DNA of 20,994 nt from Candidatus Shapirobacteria bacterium UBA1435 (GCA_002329385.1 DCTR01000009.1:1-20994), one strand, 5' to 3'. Counted from the stretch's first letter, positions 1-7,409 are shown. Numbers and translations: made by a program. Notes: generated from the letters alone by a model not told the origin.

Positions 1-22
1 CAAGATAGTGAGCCCGTCCATA

Positions 23-51
23 TTGACATTTGTTTTGTTCATCTTTATCTT
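23..51 (+). promoter_or_regulatory. Promoter of the lipase gene, apparently leaderless
   Basis: A perfect -35 TTGACA (23-28) is followed after 17 bp by TATCTT (46-51, 4 of 6 matches to the -10 consensus). Only 7 nt separate the -10 from the GTG at 59, so transcription would begin at or within a base or two of the start codon. The same geometry recurs at other genes here. The transcription start is inferred, not measured. Confidence 0.6.
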
Positions 52-58
52 AAGTTAG

Positions 59-2446
59 GTGAGAAAATTTACTTTTTACACCGTAGGTTATGTATTTTTC
101 TTTATATTAACATTATTTTCGTCAAGTAGCGTTAGTTACGGAGTTGATTATTTTACTGATAATTTCGACAATCTAGATATTCCTGGGAAGTGGGATTTTG
201 TTCAGGGTAGTGGTAATTATGCGGACACGTGGTATGTTGTCGGTGGTAAGTTATATGGTGAAATAGGCTACGAGGGTTCGTCATATCTGTTTTCCAAGGT
301 TGGAGGTACGCTGTCTGAATATGTCGTTGAGTTGGATGTGATTAATCGAAATGGGGTCGATCAGAATATTCTGTTGGGGGTAAATGAGGAGAGGGACAAG
401 TATTTTGTTGTTAATTTAAGGTATAGAGATCCAAATTGGACGGACTCAAATATGGTGAGATTGTGGTATTACGATCGGGGTTCTTATAGCCTGTTAGCTG
501 AGGTTGAGGCATATGAAACAGATCCTTGCTTGACTTTATCTAAGGAAGAAATACATAAGATTGAGGTGAAGTATGTAGAAGGGAATATTTCTTTAGATTT
601 TGACAACATTGCTGTTTTTAGCGTCTCGGTTGATAACCTTGAATTGATGAGTAATTCTGGTGTCGGTTTGATGAACTGGAGTGGCTCATATAGGTATGGA
701 AATGTGGTTAATTTGTTTGACAATTTAAAGATTCGGTCTATCGATCACAACTTACCGTTTCCTTTGTTGAAAATATTTATCATCCCTGGATTAGGGGCAA
801 GCTGGAATGAGAGGGCGATGGTGTTTGGAGATAAAGTTGATGATGGGGATTGGCGGATGACGCCTTTTGTTAAAAACTATGATGGGCTGCTGGCGGCATT
901 GGAAAGCAAGGGTTTAAAAAGAGATATTGACTATTTTGTCTGGAACTATGACTGGAGAAGACCGATTGCCGATATCGCCGACAGCCTAGATCAATTCATA
1001 GATGATAAGACCGATGAGTCGTCAAAGATTGGACTGGTTGGACACAGCCTGGGTGGCTTGGTGGCCAGGGAGTGGGGTCAAAAACACACGGGAGACGGTC
1101 GGGTGGAGAAGATAATTACTGTGGGGAGTCCACATTTGGGGGTGACTAAAGCCTACAAGGCATGGAATGGGGCGGTGGTTTCTGATAAATTTGATTTTTC
1201 GACAATTGCTCTGAAGATTATGCTAATGTTACAAAGGCGTAATTTTGAGACTGATGTGGCAGTGGTCAGAAACTACGCGCCGGTGCTTAAGGACCTGTTG
1301 CCTGTTTTTGATTTTGCCAAAATAAACGGCCAGACAGTTTTGGTTGGTGGTATGGCAGTAAAAAATGACTATCTATTGACGGCCAATTTGACGGTGTCAG
1401 AATTATTTCCTATTTTAGAAGCGGTAGCGGCAAAGGGAACGCCAACAGAAGAGTGGTTGAATTTAGGAAAAAGGTCGGTCTATGACCAGGCATTTGGAAT
1501 TTGGCCAGACGGCAGGTGGACAGGCAGTGTTTCGGGGGAGGGCGATGGGACGGTATTACTAAAAAGCGCGAAGTTTGACAGCGATAATTATTGGCAGATT
1601 GAGAGCGATCATGGAATGATGGTCGATAAATCGAAAGAAAAGATCTTCGAGTATCTTGGCCTTAATTATGATGAAGAGATTGAGGGGATTGCAGACGATT
1701 GGGCAGATAAGAAGGTGTTTTACTTGGGTTCGCCGGCGAGGATGTCGGTGACTTGTGAAGGGGCTACGGAGGTTGGAGACGAGACGGGGTTTATAGTACT
1801 GGAAGATGATGCCAAGGAGTGTGAGGTCAGATTGCGGGGGGAAAGGGATGGCATTTATCATTTGGTATTGGGAAATGTTGCAGATGAAAATAGTTGGAGT
1901 TATTTTGAAGACGAGATAAAAGCGGGTGAGACTAGAACGATGGTGTTGTCGGCTGATGGTAATTTGGTTGGTGAATCGTCGAAGGATTATTTACTTGGTT
2001 TGATGGGAAGGGAGATGCGGGCTTTGGCGGACGAGGGCTACGGTGGCGATCAGTCTTTAAACCAGGCAATCGTGAGGTTGGCCGCAGGCGAGGCTAAACC
2101 GATTTTAGATAGTATGATGGCCTTTCGCAAGCAAAGTCGGGAGACAAAAAGAAGCGGGGTGGTCTTGTCGTATGTGGAAAAATTGTTGGTTTGGGAGAAT
2201 GGTGGCGGTAGCCAAAAAGTCGCCTGGCAGGAGATGTTTAGGGCGTGGAGGCTAAAAAATTTGGCCGACTACAATGGTGATGCGAAGTCAAGATGGAAGA
2301 TATACCCGTCGACCTTTGCATCGGTCAACTATCTGCTAATGGATAGGTTGCTGACCGAAGCACAGGCTGCTTATAAAAAAAGCGATTGGCCGCAGACAAT
2401 AGCCAAGTCAATAATAGCGAGCAAACTTTCGGAGCAGATTTGGTAA
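59..2446 (+). CDS. Secreted LCAT-like alpha/beta-hydrolase (lipase/acyltransferase) with N-terminal beta-sandwich-like domain
   Basis: A 795-residue exported protein. Residues 1-28 form a signal peptide (basic MRK, long hydrophobic core). Residues about 30-228 look like a concanavalin/LamG-type beta-sandwich rich in aromatic and Asp/Asn residues, possibly for carbohydrate or surface binding. Residues about 235-545 are an alpha/beta hydrolase of the lecithin:cholesterol acyltransferase/PGAP1 type: IIPGLGASW near the oxyanion region, the family mark YDWRR, nucleophile elbow GHSLGG with Ser330, GSPHLG, a plausible acid Asp496 (GEGDGT) and His518 (SDHGMM). The remaining 250 or so residues are a beta-rich then helical tail I cannot assign. 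The GTG start is chosen because the signal peptide begins there and a promoter ends 7 nt before it. The likely role is cleaving or transferring acyl chains of lipids outside the cell; the substrate is unknown. The hydrolase call is firm, the N-terminal domain call moderate. Confidence 0.85.
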   Translation: MRKFTFYTVGYVFFFILTLFSSSSVSYGVDYFTDNFDNLDIPGKWDFVQGSGNYADTWYVVGGKLYGEIGYEGSSYLFSKVGGTLSEYVVELDVINRNGVDQNILLGVNEERDKYFVVNLRYRDPNWTDSNMVRLWYYDRGSYSLLAEVEAYETDPCLTLSKEEIHKIEVKYVEGNISLDFDNIAVFSVSVDNLELMSNSGVGLMNWSGSYRYGNVVNLFDNLKIRSIDHNLPFPLLKIFIIPGLGASWNERAMVFGDKVDDGDWRMTPFVKNYDGLLAALESKGLKRDIDYFVWNYDWRRPIADIADSLDQFIDDKTDESSKIGLVGHSLGGLVAREWGQKHTGDGRVEKIITVGSPHLGVTKAYKAWNGAVVSDKFDFSTIALKIMLMLQRRNFETDVAVVRNYAPVLKDLLPVFDFAKINGQTVLVGGMAVKNDYLLTANLTVSELFPILEAVAAKGTPTEEWLNLGKRSVYDQAFGIWPDGRWTGSVSGEGDGTVLLKSAKFDSDNYWQIESDHGMMVDKSKEKIFEYLGLNYDEEIEGIADDWADKKVFYLGSPARMSVTCEGATEVGDETGFIVLEDDAKECEVRLRGERDGIYHLVLGNVADENSWSYFEDEIKAGETRTMVLSADGNLVGESSKDYLLGLMGREMRALADEGYGGDQSLNQAIVRLAAGEAKPILDSMMAFRKQSRETKRSGVVLSYVEKLLVWENGGGSQKVAWQEMFRAWRLKNLADYNGDAKSRWKIYPSTFASVNYLLMDRLLTEAQAAYKKSDWPQTIAKSIIASKLSEQIW

Positions 2447-2591
2447 AAAGCTTGGAATTATTATGTCTTATATTTATCTTAATTACTATATTATTTTATT
2501 CAGATATTTGTCAAAATAGGTATAAAAATCTCATATTAAGTCAAATAATGTCAAGTTAGGATAAGTCCTGTAATTTTTTGATGGCAGCCGG
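2447..2591. other. AT-rich intergenic region
   Basis: About 150 bases without a gene. It is very AT-rich and contains the word GTCAA several times (near 2513, 2540 and 2550), twice followed by A-T-AGG-like sequence. I see no terminator hairpin after the lipase gene and no RNA gene. It probably carries the promoter of the small downstream gene. Confidence 0.4.
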
Positions 2592-2597
2592 TAGAAT
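2592..2597 (+). promoter_or_regulatory. -10 element before the small basic protein
   Basis: TAGAAT lies 6 nt before the ATG at 2604, the spacing expected for a leaderless message. No convincing -35 is present 16-18 bp upstream (best CTGTAA, 3 of 6), so the call rests on the -10 and on the same arrangement at neighbouring genes. Confidence 0.4.
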
Positions 2598-2603
2598 GTG
2601 GTC

Positions 2604-2912
2604 ATGGGACGAAAAAATCAAATTGAAAACGGTAACGGAGACTTGATGAAAAAGCTTTATCGGATCTATGGGGACAAAACGGTTAAACCCGACGCCTTTG
2701 GCAGGAGAATGGCGACGGGGGCGGAAGTAGAGCGGCAGATCAGAAGAGACATGAAACCTTATGGGGATGTTGAAGTGACAGAGGAGGTTTTGAGGGAGAA
2801 GGGAGACGGGCCGGTGATGATGGAGGTGAGGAAGGGAGTTTATGAGCTGGTTTATCCGAATGATGAGGGCTTACCGGTAAATGGGAAGAAAAAGAAAGGG
2901 AGAAAGGGCTAG
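2604..2912 (+). CDS. Small hypothetical protein with basic C-terminal tail
   Basis: I do not recognise this 102-residue protein. It has no membrane segment or signal peptide, a charged middle part (KLYRIYGDKTVKPDAFGRRM, then a helix-like EVERQIRRDMK), and a tail ending in a run of lysines, glycine and arginine that could bind nucleic acid. Three starts are possible: GTG 2598, ATG 2604 (leaderless, 6 nt after TAGAAT), or ATG 2646, which has GGAG five bases upstream and would give 88 residues. I chose 2604 because the promoter spacing fits, but 2646 is a real alternative. It is convergent with the L,D-transpeptidase gene and their stop codons overlap (2909-2912). G-rich codon use matches other + strand genes. 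Confidence 0.6.
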   Translation: MGRKNQIENGNGDLMKKLYRIYGDKTVKPDAFGRRMATGAEVERQIRRDMKPYGDVEVTEEVLREKGDGPVMMEVRKGVYELVYPNDEGLPVNGKKKKGRKG

Positions 2913-3589
2913 AGATTGGAGCTAGGTATTTTTAGGCTGGCTTGAGGGAGGACGGTTTGGTATTTTCCATAGATTATTACGGGGGTGCCGACTTCTGCCC
3001 AGCCGTAGAGCTGGGCGATTTCCGGAGTTTTCATGTTAATACAGCCGTGAGACATGGGGACGCCGAAGTTGTCGTGCCAATAGGTGCCGTGGAGGCTGTA
3101 GCCGACATGTTTGGGAACCTGGTCGTTGTAGAAAAAAAGAATATATGGAACATTAGGTAGGTAGTAGTAAGTACCGGCTGCTTTTGAACCCCCCGACATT
3201 TTTTGGGAACGGATTTTGGTCCATATTTTGAAGGTGCCGTTGGGGGTGCGGTCGTATTTTCCAGAGGAGATAATAAAATCAAAGACTTTTTGGTCGTTTT
3301 CGAAGGCGTATACCCGCTGGTTGGTTAGGTCGACTTCGATGCGCTTGTTGGAATCGGATTGAGTAGTTTCTCCTTGAACATGCTGGCCGGATAAGTCAAG
3401 GGCGGCAGGGGCGGCAAAAGTTTGGCCGTGATATTGGGCGATGGCATTTGGATCGAAACGGTTGCTAATTTGGTCTGGGTCAATTGGGTCTTGGGAGTAA
3501 AAGATTTGTGGGTTTTTGTCGATCAATAGAATCAGGGACGCCAAGAAGATAAAAAGTAGGCTGACAATCTTGACCTGTTGTTTTTCCAT
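2909..3589 (-). CDS. L,D-transpeptidase (YkuD family)
   Basis: A 226-residue envelope enzyme. It starts with a short cytoplasmic end and one hydrophobic segment (about residues 6-23) acting as a signal anchor, then a Ser/Gln/Asp-rich linker, then the YkuD domain from about residue 95 (IEVDLTNQRVYAF). The catalytic signature is complete: SLHGTYWH upstream and SHGCINM with Cys183 and His181. Such enzymes make 3-3 cross-links in peptidoglycan or attach proteins to it through an acyl-enzyme on the Cys. The reading frame is open to 3646, but I placed the start at ATG 3589 because the hydrophobic anchor begins right after it, an extended -10 lies 5 nt upstream, and the longer version would overlap the divergent gdhA start. 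Its presence fits the lipid II and glycan-polymerising genes further right. Confidence 0.9.
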   Translation of the reverse strand: MEKQQVKIVSLLFIFLASLILLIDKNPQIFYSQDPIDPDQISNRFDPNAIAQYHGQTFAAPAALDLSGQHVQGETTQSDSNKRIEVDLTNQRVYAFENDQKVFDFIISSGKYDRTPNGTFKIWTKIRSQKMSGGSKAAGTYYYLPNVPYILFFYNDQVPKHVGYSLHGTYWHDNFGVPMSHGCINMKTPEIAQLYGWAEVGTPVIIYGKYQTVLPQASLKIPSSNL

Positions 3590-3594
3590 AATTA

Positions 3595-3603
3595 AAAATA
3601 GCA
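3595..3603 (-). promoter_or_regulatory. Extended -10 promoter of the L,D-transpeptidase gene
   Basis: Read on the minus strand the sequence is TGC followed by TATTTT, an extended -10 with the TG dinucleotide in place. It ends 5 nt before the ATG at 3589, so the message would have little or no leader. No clear -35 is visible. Confidence 0.45.
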
Positions 3604-3621
3604 CATCGGTCGAAACTGTAA

Positions 3622-3627
3622 TATATT
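3622..3627 (+). promoter_or_regulatory. -10 element before gdhA
   Basis: TATATT lies 7 nt before the ATG at 3635. The divergent transpeptidase -10 sits only about 20 bp away on the other strand, so the two promoters are back to back within 45 bp. AGGA at 3629-3632 is too close to the ATG (2 nt) to be a good ribosome site. Confidence 0.45.
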
Positions 3628-3634
3628 TAGGAAT

Positions 3635-4862
3635 ATGAAAAATCAACAGTATGAGAATGCCAAGGAGCAGTTGGAGAAGATTAATAAGTATCTTAATTTG
3701 GACGAACCGATACTGCGGCGGCTGATGGTCGTGGATAGGCTAATCGAGGTCAATTTTCCGGTAAGGATGGATAATGGTGAAATGAAGATGTTTACAGGTT
3801 TTTAGGTCGCAGCACAATAACCGACGGGGGCCATATAAAGGCGGTTTGAGATTCAGCCCGGAGGTGAGTAAGGAGGAAGTGATGGCGTTGTCGATGTGGA
3901 TGACATGGAAGTGCGCGGTGGTTGATATTCCTTTTGGCGGTGGCAAGGGCGGAGTGGTGGTGGATACCAGAGACTTGTCGGCTGGTGAGTTGGAGAGGTT
4001 ATCGAGGGTATTTGCGGCCAGCATCGCTGACGTTATTGGCGAGAATAAGGATGTACCGGCTCCAGATATGTATACCAACCAACAGGTGATGGCCTGGATG
4101 CTAGACGAGTATAGGCGGGTAAGTGGGAATAATTCGTTGGCGGTGTTTACGGGAAAGCCATTGGAGATGGGAGGGTCGGAAGGGAGAACGGAGGCAACCG
4201 GTTTGGGAGGGGTGTATGTCTTGGAGGAGATGGCGAAGACGGTTGGGTTTTCCCCAGCCAAGACTCGCATAGCCATACAAGGGATGGGGAATGTGGGTTA
4301 TTACTTTGCCAAGTTGGCAAAAGAGGCAGGATACAGGGTTGTGGCATTAAGTGATTCAAAAGGAGGGGTATATAACGGGGAAGGGTTGGATATAGAAGGG
4401 GTGATGGCTTACAAAGAGGAAAAGGGCAGCCTTGAGGGTTGTAAATCGGGTAGGCAAATAACCAACGACGAGTTATTGGAATTGGAGGTTGAGGTGCTGG
4501 TGCCGGCGGCCGTAGAGAGTGTAATTAGGCTGGATAATGCGGAAAAGATAAAGGCGAAATATATTGTGGAGATGGCCAATGGGCCGGTTGACCCGCAGGC
4601 GGATGATATTTTGTGGAGTAGAGAAATAGTGTCGATTCCGGATGTCTTGGCTAACGCCGGCGGGGTGACCGTCTCGTATTTTGAGTGGAAGCAGAACGTG
4701 GATAACGAAAAGTGGAGTGGTCGGGAGGTTTATGAAAAGCTTGAGGCAATAATGAAAAGTTCATTTGCGGCGGTGTGGCAGACCAGTCGAGAATATAAGA
4801 TTGACCTGAGAACGGCGGCTTATATTTTGGCAGTGAAGAGAGTGGTGGAACAAATGAAGTAG
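3635..4862 (+). pseudogene. gdhA: Glutamate dehydrogenase, interrupted by a single-base frameshift
   Basis: Oxidative deamination/reductive amination of glutamate with NAD(P). The N-terminal part (3635-3805, 56 residues) ends MDNGEMKMFTGF and then hits TAG at 3803-3805. Family continuity resumes in the +1 frame at 3804 with RSQHNNRRGPYKGG and runs to 4862. The join lies in five Ts (3799-3803); removing one T restores the normal GF-R-QHN-RGP-KGG sequence. Downstream motifs are intact: KCAVVDIPFGGGKGG (substrate and catalytic lysines), PAPDMYTNQQ, FTGKPLEMGGSEGR, the Rossmann loop IQGMGNVG, and MANGP/DVLANAGG. Everything except the shift looks functional, so this is either a sequencing error, a recent mutation, or +1 recoding (UUU-UAG resembles the prfB slip site). 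A fallback TTG start at 3846 would lose the glutamate-binding N-terminus. It ends 3 nt before the 3' end of the convergent tRNA. Confidence 0.85.
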
Positions 4863-4865
4863 TAG

Positions 4866-4939
4866 TGGTTGTTAGAGGACTTGAACCTCTGACCTCATCG
4901 ATGTGAACGATGCGCTCTAACCAACTGAGCTAAACAACC
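4866..4939 (-). tRNA. tRNA-Val (anticodon CAC)
   Basis: The minus strand folds into a full cloverleaf of 74 nt. The acceptor stem GGTTGTT/AACAACC has seven pairs, followed by T8-A9. The D arm is GCTC/GAGC. The anticodon stem CATCG/CGATG holds loop TTCACAT, giving anticodon CAC for valine codon GUG. A five-base variable region precedes the T arm AGAGG-TTCAAGT-CCTCT. The discriminator is A and CCA is not encoded (the next bases are CTA), so CCA must be added enzymatically. No intron is visible. GUG is frequent in the G-rich + strand genes here. Confidence 0.95.
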
Positions 4940-4951
4940 CGGTTAGATACA

Positions 4952-4957
4952 ATTATA
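4952..4957 (-). promoter_or_regulatory. -10 element of tRNA-Val
   Basis: Minus-strand TATAAT, a perfect -10, lies 12 bp upstream of the mature tRNA 5' end, implying a primary transcript with a leader of about 5 nt for RNase P to remove. The -35 is weak. The region 4940-4998 is shared with the divergent TIM-barrel gene. Confidence 0.55.
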
Positions 4958-4998
4958 TAACAACTTATTTGGTCGGTTGACAGTTTCGGACTAAACAA

Positions 4999-5844
4999 AT
5001 GAAAAAGCTAGTTTTTTCTTCGGGAGTGGCGGGTCTGTTCCCTACCCCAAAGGCAGTGAGGGATTGTTATGGTGAGGCGGGAGAGGCTGTGGGTAACAAA
5101 ATGTTAATCGAGCTAATTTGTTGGAAACATATATATAAATGGTTTTCCAAAACGGCTTTAAAACAAAATTGCCAGGTGGTTGGCTGGCATGGCCCGATTG
5201 GGTTTTGGACAAAGGGTAGCAGAAGCGTTTTGGAGACGGGGGTGGATGTGATGCTGGCCGGATGGAAAGAGTTGATAAGAGGGGCAAGAGAGAGCGGGGT
5301 GGAGTATGTGTTGATGCACGAAAACGTAATTGACGAGAGACTGCTGGAGTGCGGAATTGAGGGTTTGGAGGAGGTGAAATTGATGCTGGAGAACAAGCCG
5401 GAAAAAGGGTCGATGGCGACGGCAGTGGAAAAGGCTGGACTTTTAGGATCAGGAACCGGAGTGATGGTCGACTTGGTTCATTTGTTATATGAACAAGAAG
5501 GATATGCCTATGATATGGACAAGTCGTCTTTTAGGAGGGCATGGGATAGGAGTCTAAAAAATATTGATAAATTATCGGGATTGGCGGTCGGGAGAATAGG
5601 ATTTCACATACCGATTGGCAAAAGAGAGGATGATTCGTTGCCGCTAGGGTTGATGGAGGAAGGAATGTGGAAAGACTTATTTTGGCTGGTCAATAAATTG
5701 AGAAGGGTGGAATATTTGGTGTTGGAAAACGAACAACCGATGATCGACCAGTTGGTGCCGATTTGGATTAAAGGACCAGGAGGGATAAGCGGCCGGAATG
5801 AGAGCATAGTTGAGAGGTTGGTGGAATGGGGAATAATTGAGTGA
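4999..5844 (+). CDS. Xylose-isomerase-like TIM-barrel protein of unknown substrate
   Basis: A 281-residue soluble protein. Acidic and histidine residues fall at strand ends as expected for the xylose isomerase/AP-endonuclease-2 (endonuclease IV-like) TIM barrel: His64 (GWHGP), His107-Glu108 (LMHENV), Glu131 (LMLENKP), Asp158 and His161 (VDLVH), His203 (GFHIPIG), Glu243 (LVLENEQP). These could form a divalent metal site. Members of this superfamily include sugar isomerases, apurinic endonucleases and other metal enzymes, and I cannot tell which this is. A complete endonuclease IV metal set is not obvious. The ATG at 4999 has no Shine-Dalgarno site; a TTGACA at 4977-4982 has no matching -10 at usual spacing. 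lepB follows 35 nt downstream on the same strand. Confidence 0.65.
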   Translation: MKKLVFSSGVAGLFPTPKAVRDCYGEAGEAVGNKMLIELICWKHIYKWFSKTALKQNCQVVGWHGPIGFWTKGSRSVLETGVDVMLAGWKELIRGARESGVEYVLMHENVIDERLLECGIEGLEEVKLMLENKPEKGSMATAVEKAGLLGSGTGVMVDLVHLLYEQEGYAYDMDKSSFRRAWDRSLKNIDKLSGLAVGRIGFHIPIGKREDDSLPLGLMEEGMWKDLFWLVNKLRRVEYLVLENEQPMIDQLVPIWIKGPGGISGRNESIVERLVEWGIIE

Positions 5845-5861
5845 TTGTGCTTGGGTCGGTT

Positions 5862-5871
5862 TGATTATAAA
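5862..5871 (+). promoter_or_regulatory. Extended -10 before lepB
   Basis: TGATTATAA gives a TG-n-TTATAA extended -10 (5862-5870), with TATAAA overlapping it at 5866-5871. It ends 8-9 nt before the lepB ATG at 5880, so lepB may be transcribed with almost no leader, separately from the TIM-barrel gene. Confidence 0.4.
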
Positions 5872-5879
5872 CTCTAAGA

Positions 5880-6479
5880 ATGAAAACCGATACAAAAGAG
5901 ATTGAGAGACAGAGAGGTTTTAGTTTGGGGATGTTTATTTTGGAATTTACCCAATCGATAGTGCTGGCGCTATCGGTGTTTGTATTACTGTATTTGTTTG
6001 TCGCCCAACCGAATGAGGTGAAAGGTAACTCGATGCTACCTAATTTTGAAAATGGTGAGTACTTGCTGACCGACAAGTTGTCTTACCAATTTGGCCAACC
6101 ACAAAGAGGAGATGTGGTGGTGTTTAAGGCGCCACCTTCGGAGCCGTGTTCGGAGAGTGAGTGCGAATACATTAAGAGAGTGATTGGTGTTCCGGGAGAC
6201 AGGGTAATGGTTAAAGAGGGGAAGGTTTACCTAAACGGTAATTTGTTGGATCAGCGTTTTTTGCCAGCAGATTTTGTGACTGATCCGGGAGCCTTTATGC
6301 AGGAAGGGGTGGAAAGACTAATTCCTCAAGGAGAATACTTATGTCTTGGAGACAATCGGTCCCACTCCAGAGACGGTAGGGAGTTTGGGCCAATAAGGAA
6401 GGAATCAATAGTCGGCAAGGCTTTTTTCGTCTACTATCCCTTCAATAGGGTTAGGTTGGTGCCAAAGGTAACGCTTTAA
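5880..6479 (+). CDS. lepB: Signal peptidase I
   Basis: A 199-residue type I leader peptidase that removes signal peptides from exported proteins, such as the lipase at the left end. One hydrophobic segment at about residues 21-42 anchors it, with the catalytic domain outside the cytoplasmic membrane. The serine/lysine dyad is clear: Ser51 in GNSMLP and Lys99 in YIKRVIGVPGD. Box E follows as LGDNRSHSRDGREFGPI. The length matches small Gram-positive-type enzymes with one anchor rather than E. coli LepB. It ends in a 4-nt overlap with the convergent parB, the two TAA stops sharing bases at 6476-6479. Confidence 0.95.
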   Translation: MKTDTKEIERQRGFSLGMFILEFTQSIVLALSVFVLLYLFVAQPNEVKGNSMLPNFENGEYLLTDKLSYQFGQPQRGDVVVFKAPPSEPCSESECEYIKRVIGVPGDRVMVKEGKVYLNGNLLDQRFLPADFVTDPGAFMQEGVERLIPQGEYLCLGDNRSHSRDGREFGPIRKESIVGKAFFVYYPFNRVRLVPKVTL

Positions 6480-7330
6480 TCTTTGTCTTCTTCGAGGGAC
6501 TGTAGCTCTTTTTGGGTGACACGGGAATAGAGGTTTTTTAGGTGGTAAAAACGCCTGTCGGGAGGGCCTTTAAACTGGAAGACTATCTTGGTGAGGACGT
6601 TGGTTTGGGTGATTTTAACTTTGGTGGTTTTGTCTTCAAAAAATTCTTCAAGGTCGTTGCTAATGTTATCGAGTTTTGATTTAAGAAACTGGGGAAGGTT
6701 TTCCTTGGTAATCGGCACTTGGCCTTCTTCTATCTTTTTTCTCATCCTTCTGGCGATTTCTTCAGCTCGTCTGACGGAGGCCTTTTCTTTGAGGACGATT
6801 TTGTAGGCCTCAATCATTAGGCGGGTGTCGCCGATGCCGGAGAGCGCTCTGGCATGACCTTCGGTGATTAAGCCAGAGAGGAGGCCGTCTTTTAGGGCGT
6901 CGGGAAGAGAGAGGAGTTTGAGGACGTTGATGACATAGGGGACGCTTTTGCTGACCTTTTTGGCTATTTGGTGATTATCCAGTCCAAATTCTTCCCTAAG
7001 ACGAAGGAAAGCCTTGGCCCTTTCGATGGGATTAAGGTCTTTTCTTTGGACGTTTTCGACTATGGCCATTTCCAACATCTGCTGCGGCGATGTTTCTTTG
7101 ACGATGGCGGGGACATAGGCTAACTTGAGAAATCTGGCGGCGCGCCATCTTCTTTCCCCGGCAATTATCTGGTAGCCGGCGGGAGTTTTGGCAACAATCA
7201 GCGGTTCGAGAATGCCGTGCTCCCTGATCGATTCGACCAACTCCTTAATTGATTCCGGGCTGATGATTCCCCTTGGCTGTAGGGGGTTTGGTTCGAGTTG
7301 GTTGGTTGGTATTTGGCTGATTTGTTTCAT
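6476..7330 (-). CDS. parB: ParB/Spo0J-family chromosome partition protein
   Basis: A 284-residue DNA-binding protein of chromosome segregation, which loads at parS sites as a CTP-dependent clamp. The N-terminal domain carries the arginine-rich CTP motif GERRWRAARF (58-67). A helix-turn-helix region follows (HQIAKKVSKSVPYVINVLKLL), then the typical EGHARALSGI stretch. The C-terminal part (about 215-284) would dimerise. No parA lies next to it: the downstream gene is the convergent lepB. There is no Shine-Dalgarno site. The start codon sits inside a palindrome, suggesting autoregulation or binding of another factor at its own promoter. I did not find a canonical parS in the window by eye. Confidence 0.93.
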   Translation of the reverse strand: MKQISQIPTNQLEPNPLQPRGIISPESIKELVESIREHGILEPLIVAKTPAGYQIIAGERRWRAARFLKLAYVPAIVKETSPQQMLEMAIVENVQRKDLNPIERAKAFLRLREEFGLDNHQIAKKVSKSVPYVINVLKLLSLPDALKDGLLSGLITEGHARALSGIGDTRLMIEAYKIVLKEKASVRRAEEIARRMRKKIEEGQVPITKENLPQFLKSKLDNISNDLEEFFEDKTTKVKITQTNVLTKIVFQFKGPPDRRFYHLKNLYSRVTQKELQSLEEDKD

Positions 7331-7347
7331 AGTATTAAATTACTATG
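7328..7347. promoter_or_regulatory. Inverted repeat overlapping the parB start codon
   Basis: CATAGTA and TACTATG are perfect 7-bp arms around a 6-bp AT centre. The left arm contains the parB start codon (minus-strand ATG). The placement fits an operator blocking parB transcription or translation. It is not the parS consensus. Confidence 0.5.
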
Positions 7348-7379
7348 AAAACAGCTGTGAAAACAAGGATGACAAAACG
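7346..7379. repeat. Three 12-bp-spaced repeats upstream of parB
   Basis: TGAAAACA occurs at 7346-7353 and 7358-7365, and a degenerate copy TGACAAAA at 7370-7377, each starting exactly 12 bp after the last. ACAGCTGT, an 8-bp palindrome, bridges copies one and two (7351-7358). Spacing near one helical turn suggests an array of protein sites. Confidence 0.5.
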
Positions 7380-7390
7380 TATCAGGGTAG

Positions 7391-7409
7391 AAAAGTCGGG
7401 TTACGACTT
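7391..7409 (-). terminator. Weak intrinsic terminator after rpmA
   Basis: On the minus strand AAGTCG and CGACTT pair around a 5-nt loop that includes the rpmA stop codon, followed by TTTTC. The stem is only 6 bp and the T tract short, so termination would be partial at best. Confidence 0.35.

Noticed and set aside
1559..1861. Long minus-strand open frames inside + genes (and the reverse)
   Set aside because: They lie wholly within well-supported genes, have low-complexity translations and no family motifs. The strand-biased composition removes stop codons from shadow frames.
4977..4982. TTGACA as -35 for the TIM-barrel gene
   Set aside because: The -10 would have to fall at about 5000, inside the coding region, and nothing TATAAT-like is there.
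7328..7379. parS centromere site or DnaA boxes near parB
   Set aside because: The palindrome is unlike TGTTTCACGTGAAACA, and GTTTTCACA matches the DnaA box at only 6 of 9 positions.
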